Origin: Candidatus Falkowbacteria bacterium UBA917
GTDB taxonomy: Bacteria; Patescibacteriota; Patescibacteriia; Patescibacteriales; Patescibacteriaceae
Length of the DNA stretch: 28,214 nucleotides
NCBI GenBank assembly: GCA_002293855.1
Contig: DBEB01000028.1
Coordinates: 1 to 28,214 of the forward strand
Direction: 5' to 3'
Both the position numbers and the translations under genes were made by a program. Below the pieces are notes generated by a model. It saw nothing but the letters and a program-made list of their open reading frames with translations. It did not search any database and was not told where the DNA came from. Below, one piece after another: positions 23,809 to 28,214 of the stretch (its first letter is position 1; the number at the start of each line of letters is the position of its first letter).

Positions 23809-24423
23809 ATGGGAGACCAAAAATTGACTAGGCGACAGAGGCAAATTTTGGACTTTGTTACTAATTATCAGAGACGAATGGGCTATTCACCTAGCTATCG
23901 AGAGATTGCTGATAGTTTTGATCTCAGTAGTTCGGCGACGATTCATGAGCATATTAAGTCGCTAGAAGATAAAGGATTTTTGAAAACCGGTCGCAATGAG
24001 GCTCGCTCCATTGAGCTGGTTGATGCTGAGCCAAATTGGAGTCAGTCTTTCGAACTGTCACTAGCTGGTCTTATAACAGCTGGCGTGCCGATTGAGGCGG
24101 TGGAGGAGAGAGAGACTATCTCTATCCCAGCTAGCATGGTCAGAGATCCGCTACTGAGCTTTGCTCTACGGGTTAAGGGTGAGTCAATGATTGAAGACGG
24201 GATTTTGGATGGCGACTATGTGGTAGTGGAAAAGAAAGATAGTCCAGCTAACGGTGATACGGTTGTGGCTTTGATTGATAATCAGTATGCAACTTTAAAG
24301 AGGTTTTATAGAGAAAAGGACCGGATTCGTTTGCAACCAGCTAATAAAACCATGAAACCGATTTTTGTGACCAAAGTACAGATTCAAGGGGTGGTGAGAG
24401 GGGTACTAAGAAAGTACGCTTAA
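23809..24423 (+). CDS. lexA: LexA repressor (SOS response)
   Basis: From the ATG at 23809 the protein has 204 residues, the normal LexA length; the longer frame back to 23743 starts before the predicted transcript. Residues 1-65 are a winged helix beginning K-L-T-R-R-Q-R-Q-I-L and including Y-S-P-S-Y-R-E-I-A and A-T-I-H-E-H-I-K. The self-cleavage site is A91-G92 in I-T-A-G-V-P-I. The catalytic dyad is S126 (G-E-S-M-I-E-D-G) and K164 (A-T-L-K-R-F). LexA represses DNA-repair genes until RecA filaments trigger its cleavage. It appears monocistronic, with its own promoter and possible operator repeats upstream. Confidence 0.96.
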   Translation: MGDQKLTRRQRQILDFVTNYQRRMGYSPSYREIADSFDLSSSATIHEHIKSLEDKGFLKTGRNEARSIELVDAEPNWSQSFELSLAGLITAGVPIEAVEERETISIPASMVRDPLLSFALRVKGESMIEDGILDGDYVVVEKKDSPANGDTVVALIDNQYATLKRFYREKDRIRLQPANKTMKPIFVTKVQIQGVVRGVLRKYA

Positions 24424-24498
24424 AATAATATATTTAATTTTAGCCAAAATATGCTTATTTAGCTTGATTTTTTGTAAGAAGGCTAGTATGCTTAGCTT

Positions 24499-24504
24499 TA
24501 TAAT
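24499..24504 (+). promoter_or_regulatory. Possible -10 of a secA promoter
   Basis: A TATAAT lies 22 bases before the secA start, but no good -35 is found at 16-19 bases (TTGTAA at 24472 is 21 bases away). Readthrough from lexA is also possible, since no clear terminator lies between. Confidence 0.3.
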
Positions 24505-24525
24505 TCAAACTAATGGAGAAAGATT

Positions 24526-27300
24526 ATGTCCCTAATGACTCTGATTTTTGGAGATGCGAATAAGAAAACTATCAAGGAATTACAACCTATTTTGGCTAAA
24601 ATTAATGACTTTGAAGTAGCTTTGAAAGATTTAAGTGCTGAAGCCTTGGCTGCTAAGACTACTGCTTTTCGTGAAAGTTTGGGACTAGCTAAGTCTGATG
24701 CTGGTCTCTGGGAGCATAAGCGTCAAAAAACTGAAGAAGCCAAATTACTTGATGAAATAATGCCAGAGGCTTTTGCGGTGATGCGAGAGGCTTCCAGGAG
24801 AGTTTTGGGTCAGCGTCACTATGACTCGCAGCTGATTGGTGGTATTATCCTCCATCGTGGTCAGATTGCGGAAATGAAAACTGGTGAAGGTAAGACTTTG
24901 GTGGCTACTCTACCGCTGTATCTCAATGCGCTAACAGCTCGAGGTGTGCAATTGATCACGGTCAATGATTATCTGTCGCGAGTGGGTGCTGGCTGGATGG
25001 CGCCGGTTTATCATGCTCTAGGGCTATCAACGAGCGTGATAGTTCATGATCAGTCTTTTATTTATGATCCTGAGTATAGTGATGATAGTCAGTTTGATGA
25101 ACGTCTCAAGCGTTTTCGTTTGATTAGTCGCAAGGAGGCCTATGCTTGTGACATTATCTATGGAACTAACAACGAGTTTGGCTTTGATTATTTGCGTGAC
25201 AATATGGTCATGCGTTATGACGAGCGAGTGCAGAGAGAGTTGCATTATGCCATTGTCGACGAAGTGGACTCGATTTTGATTGATGAAGCGAGAACGCCCT
25301 TGATTATTAGTGGTGCGGTGGAAGAATCAACTAGTAAATATTTTAAATTTGCTGAGCTAGTGTCTCGTTTGACTGAGAATGAGGATTATAATGTCGATGA
25401 AAAATTACGTAGCGTTTCGTTAACAGAAGCTGGTATCGCCAAGATGGAGAAGTGGCTGGGTGTAGATAATATCTATGTAGCTGGTGGTATTCGCGAAGTT
25501 CATCATATTGAACAAGCTCTCAAAGCGCGAGTGCTGTTTCATCTGGACAAAGACTATGTAGTTAAGGATGGTGAAGTGATCATTGTTGATGAATTTACTG
25601 GTCGTATGATGGAGGGTCGTCGTTATAGTGAGGGACTTCATCAAGCTATCGAGGCCAAAGAAAATGTCGTAGTGCAAAAAGAAAGTCAGACCATGGCGAC
25701 CGTGACCTTTCAAAACTATTTCCGCATGTACTACAAACTAGCTGGTATGACTGGTACAGCGATGACTGAGGCGGAAGAGTTTTATAAGATTTATAAGCTC
25801 GATACTATTGCTATCCCAACTCATAAGCCGGTACAGAGACAGGATCTCAATGATTTGGTTTACTCGACTGAAGCTGGTAAGTTCAAGGCGATTGTCGATG
25901 AGATTCGTGTGCGTCATGAAAAGGGTCAGCCAGTCTTGGTGGGTACTATTTCTATTGAGCGCAATGAATACCTAAGTCGATTACTGGAGCTAGCTGGTAT
26001 CCCGCACCAGATTTTGAATGCTAAACAGCATGAAAAAGAAGCAATGACGATTGCTCAGGCTGGTAAAGTAGGGGCGGTAACGATTGCGACGAACATGGCT
26101 GGTCGCGGTGTTGATATTATCTTGGGTGGTACACCTTTTGACAGGGCTGAATACGAAAAAGTAATTGTGCTAGGAGGGCTTCATGTGATTGGTACTGAGC
26201 GTCATGAGTCACGTCGTATTGATAATCAGCTCCGTGGTCGTGCTGGACGACAGGGAGATGCTGGTTCTAGTCAGTTCTATGTTTCCATGGAGGATAGTTT
26301 AATGAGGATTTTTGGCGGTGATCGCATGAAGTCGCTCATGAAAACTATGCAGTTACCTGAAGATACGCCGATTGATAATGGTATTATCTCTAAATCAATT
26401 GAATCAGCTCAAAAGAAAGTAGAAGGTAACAACTTTGATATTCGTAAGCACTTGGTAGAGTATGATGACGTGATTAATAAGCATCGTGAAGCCATTTATG
26501 AACGTCGTTTGCGGATTTTGAAATTGTCGGATAATCAAAATCAAGCGGAAACTGAAGATAGCTTGGCTAAGGTGATTTTGGAGATGGTAGAAGATGAGAT
26601 TAATGATGTAGTAACGGCGCATACGGCAGCTGATGATCCGGCGGCTTGGAACTTTAAAGAAATTGCTGAAACAATGGCGACTATTTATCCTGGCGCTGAG
26701 AAGATTAAATTGGAAATGGAGCAATTTAGTCAAAGTGAGAATTTGAAATTGGATCGAGTAATGATTAGGACCAAGTTAATTGATCAGTTGATGGTCTTGG
26801 CTGAGGATTACTATCAGTCAATGGTAGCTGCTACTAAGCAGTTCGGTGTGGCTTGGTCGGAGATTGAGAAGAGTGTCTTGCTACACTCCATTGATACCTT
26901 GTGGATTGAACATTTGGAGACGATTGATCAACTACGTAGAGGGATTGGTTTGCGTGGCTATGGTCAACGTGATCCGCTGGTAGAATACAAAAAAGAAGCC
27001 TTTAAAATGTATAGTGAACTCAATGCTTTGATTCAGAAGCAGGTGGTGTATTCGATCTATAAAGTTGGCGCTGTGACGCAGAGCTTTGTCGACAATACTG
27101 AGCAGACTAATCTGCAGTACAGTGCTCCAGCTAAAGAAATGTCTGATGAGTCGATCTTTGCCGAAGCTGGTGCTGTGGTAACAGGCGCTTTTGGTGAGCC
27201 AAAGATTAAGGACAAAAATGATGAAGGTGAAAAAATTGGTCGCAATGATCTATGTCATTGTGGCAGCGGTAAGAAGTACAAGAAGTGTCACGGAGCCTAA
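24526..27300 (+). CDS. secA: Preprotein translocase ATPase SecA
   Basis: The 924-residue protein is a full-length SecA. Walker A is G-E-G-K-T (residues 120-124) in the usual A-E-M-K-T-G context. Walker B and the switch are in V-D-E-V-D-S-I-L-I-D-E-A-R-T-P-L. The preprotein cross-linking domain and second helicase domain follow, with T-N-M-A-G-R-G-V-D-I and L-R-G-R-A-G-R-Q-G-D. The C-terminal zinc motif is C-H-C-G-S-G-K-K-Y-K-K-C-H. SecA pushes unfolded preproteins through SecYEG and would export the signal-peptide proteins of this window, including the giant one. GGAGA at 24515-24519 is a good Shine-Dalgarno site. The epimerase gene starts 12 bases after its stop. Confidence 0.98.
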   Translation: MSLMTLIFGDANKKTIKELQPILAKINDFEVALKDLSAEALAAKTTAFRESLGLAKSDAGLWEHKRQKTEEAKLLDEIMPEAFAVMREASRRVLGQRHYDSQLIGGIILHRGQIAEMKTGEGKTLVATLPLYLNALTARGVQLITVNDYLSRVGAGWMAPVYHALGLSTSVIVHDQSFIYDPEYSDDSQFDERLKRFRLISRKEAYACDIIYGTNNEFGFDYLRDNMVMRYDERVQRELHYAIVDEVDSILIDEARTPLIISGAVEESTSKYFKFAELVSRLTENEDYNVDEKLRSVSLTEAGIAKMEKWLGVDNIYVAGGIREVHHIEQALKARVLFHLDKDYVVKDGEVIIVDEFTGRMMEGRRYSEGLHQAIEAKENVVVQKESQTMATVTFQNYFRMYYKLAGMTGTAMTEAEEFYKIYKLDTIAIPTHKPVQRQDLNDLVYSTEAGKFKAIVDEIRVRHEKGQPVLVGTISIERNEYLSRLLELAGIPHQILNAKQHEKEAMTIAQAGKVGAVTIATNMAGRGVDIILGGTPFDRAEYEKVIVLGGLHVIGTERHESRRIDNQLRGRAGRQGDAGSSQFYVSMEDSLMRIFGGDRMKSLMKTMQLPEDTPIDNGIISKSIESAQKKVEGNNFDIRKHLVEYDDVINKHREAIYERRLRILKLSDNQNQAETEDSLAKVILEMVEDEINDVVTAHTAADDPAAWNFKEIAETMATIYPGAEKIKLEMEQFSQSENLKLDRVMIRTKLIDQLMVLAEDYYQSMVAATKQFGVAWSEIEKSVLLHSIDTLWIEHLETIDQLRRGIGLRGYGQRDPLVEYKKEAFKMYSELNALIQKQVVYSIYKVGAVTQSFVDNTEQTNLQYSAPAKEMSDESIFAEAGAVVTGAFGEPKIKDKNDEGEKIGRNDLCHCGSGKKYKKCHGA

Positions 27301-27311
27301 ATTATTTGGAA

Positions 27312-28214
27312 ATGTCAAAAAAAATTAAAGTCGTAGTGACTGGGGGAGCTGGTTTTATTGGTTCTAATTTGGTGAACTTGTTGGTCGCCAAAGGCTTTGA
27401 GGTGGCGGTGATTGATAATCTATCAGCCGGTAGAGCTGAACGATTGCCTCAGGGGGTAATTTTGCATGTGGCGGATATTTGTGATGCCGAGGCGATAGAA
27501 CCGCTGTTTGATGGTGCTACTTATGTGTTTCATTTGGCGGCAATACCGGCGGTGCAGTATTCGATCGAGGAGCCGGTGATGACTAATGAGGTTAATGTCA
27601 AAGGTCTTATCAATGTGCTAGTAGCTGCTCAGAAGGCAGGTGTAAAGAGATTGGTTTACTCAGCATCAAGTGCTGCTTATGGTGATCAAGAACAAATGCC
27701 CTTGGTGGAGTCGATGATGGCTATGCCCAAGAGCCCTTATGCTCTTCAGAAATATATTGGTGAACTGTATTGTCGTCTGTGGAGTCAGTTACATGGTTTA
27801 GAAACGGTATCTCTGCGCTATTTTAATGTCTACGGGCCTGGTCAGAGTAGTGAAGGTGATTACGCCTTGGTGATTGCTAAGTTCCTGAAACAAAGAGCTC
27901 TAGATCTACCAATGACTGTCACTGGCGACGGTGAGCAGACTAGAGACTTTGTGCATGTCCGAGACATAGCTCGAGCTAATCTGCTAGCTATGACGAGTGA
28001 CAAAGTCGGTAAGGGTGAAGTGATTAATATTGGTGCTGGTCAGAATTATAGCGTCAATTATATTGCGAAGTTAATCGGTGGTCCGATTAGCTATATCCCT
28101 GCTCGTTTTGAACCCCAAAACTCACAAGCTGACAACAGTTTGGCGCGGGACTTGTTAAACTGGTCACCAGAACTATCAATTGAACAAGGGATTGAAGAGT
28201 TAAAAATGGGCTCG
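27312..28214 (+). CDS. NAD-dependent sugar-nucleotide epimerase (UDP-glucose 4-epimerase family), 3' end missing
   Basis: An ATG at 27312 opens a frame of 301 codons that runs to the right edge without a stop; the family is about 310-330 residues, so little is missing. The NAD-binding loop is T-G-G-A-G-F-I-G-S (residues 10-18). The extended-SDR catalytic residues are a Ser in S-A-S-S-A-A-Y-G and Y-A-L-Q-K (Y-x3-K). R-Y-F-N-V-Y-G-P-G and R-D-F-V-H-V-R-D are substrate-side motifs. It most resembles GalE/WbpP-like 4-epimerases acting on UDP-hexoses or UDP-HexNAc, feeding surface glycan synthesis; the exact substrate cannot be told. It probably shares the secA transcript. The glycan theme fits the ligase at 1590. 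Confidence 0.9.
   Translation, partial: MSKKIKVVVTGGAGFIGSNLVNLLVAKGFEVAVIDNLSAGRAERLPQGVILHVADICDAEAIEPLFDGATYVFHLAAIPAVQYSIEEPVMTNEVNVKGLINVLVAAQKAGVKRLVYSASSAAYGDQEQMPLVESMMAMPKSPYALQKYIGELYCRLWSQLHGLETVSLRYFNVYGPGQSSEGDYALVIAKFLKQRALDLPMTVTGDGEQTRDFVHVRDIARANLLAMTSDKVGKGEVINIGAGQNYSVNYIAKLIGGPISYIPARFEPQNSQADNSLARDLLNWSPELSIEQGIEELKMGS

Noticed and set aside
458..28214. UGA recoded as Gly, as in Gracilibacteria
   Set aside because: Genes with conserved motifs read through fully with standard stops and no in-frame UGA is required anywhere.
1..28214. CRISPR array, tRNA, rRNA or transposase gene
   Set aside because: No regularly spaced direct repeats, no cloverleaf with conserved tRNA bases, and no transposase motifs were found on either strand.

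Overview
The window reads as a chromosomal segment of a Patescibacteria/CPR-type bacterium (Parcubacteria-like), roughly 40-45% GC by eye. The case rests on gene content: compact genes with short spacers, a VirB2/TrbC-like pilin segment fused to a lytic transglycosylase, an O-antigen-ligase-like protein with a TPR tail, membrane proteins with DxDxD calcium repeats, and one giant Cys-rich secreted protein, mixed with ordinary housekeeping genes. I cannot place it more finely from sequence alone. The standard code fits: no gene needs an in-frame UGA, and all 17 complete genes end in TAA or TAG.

Layout. 1-163 (-): 5' part of a gene with an integrase-type repeat (VPR-like) motif. 164-457: divergent promoters and an rplJ leader ending in a possible attenuator. 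458-1432: rplJ-rplL, then a strong terminator. 1590-3794: O-antigen ligase/TPR protein with its own promoter. 3859-6921: zinc ribbon/TM/coiled-coil/calcium-repeat protein, small membrane-anchored protein, and a secreted zinc phospholipase C-like protein. 9473-6918 (-): operon of a DsbA-like thiol oxidoreductase, a pilin-SLT fusion and a second SLT transglycosylase. 9575-10744: exonuclease III and a small membrane protein. 10877-14182: leuS-rsmA. 14316-23470: a second calcium-repeat membrane protein and a 2818-residue secreted protein. 23471-23808: terminator, a folded repeat element and the lexA promoter. 23809-24423 lexA; 24526-27300 secA; 27312-end a sugar-nucleotide epimerase cut by the window end.

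How the genes may work together. Nine genes in three blocks are envelope or export genes, and several fit one theme: SecA-dependent export, a thiol oxidase, and Cys-rich exported substrates (two SLT enzymes and the giant protein, about 106 Cys). The giant protein carries about ten C-x6-C units, mostly C-x5-G-C, interleaved with three carbohydrate-binding-like beta modules. It is preferentially encoded with the same codons as the ribosomal protein genes, which suggests high expression. I infer a disulfide-stabilised cell-surface structure, possibly tied to the VirB2-like pilin/SLT proteins and to attachment to another cell. This is the most interesting candidate for an undescribed system here, but its function is not shown by the sequence.
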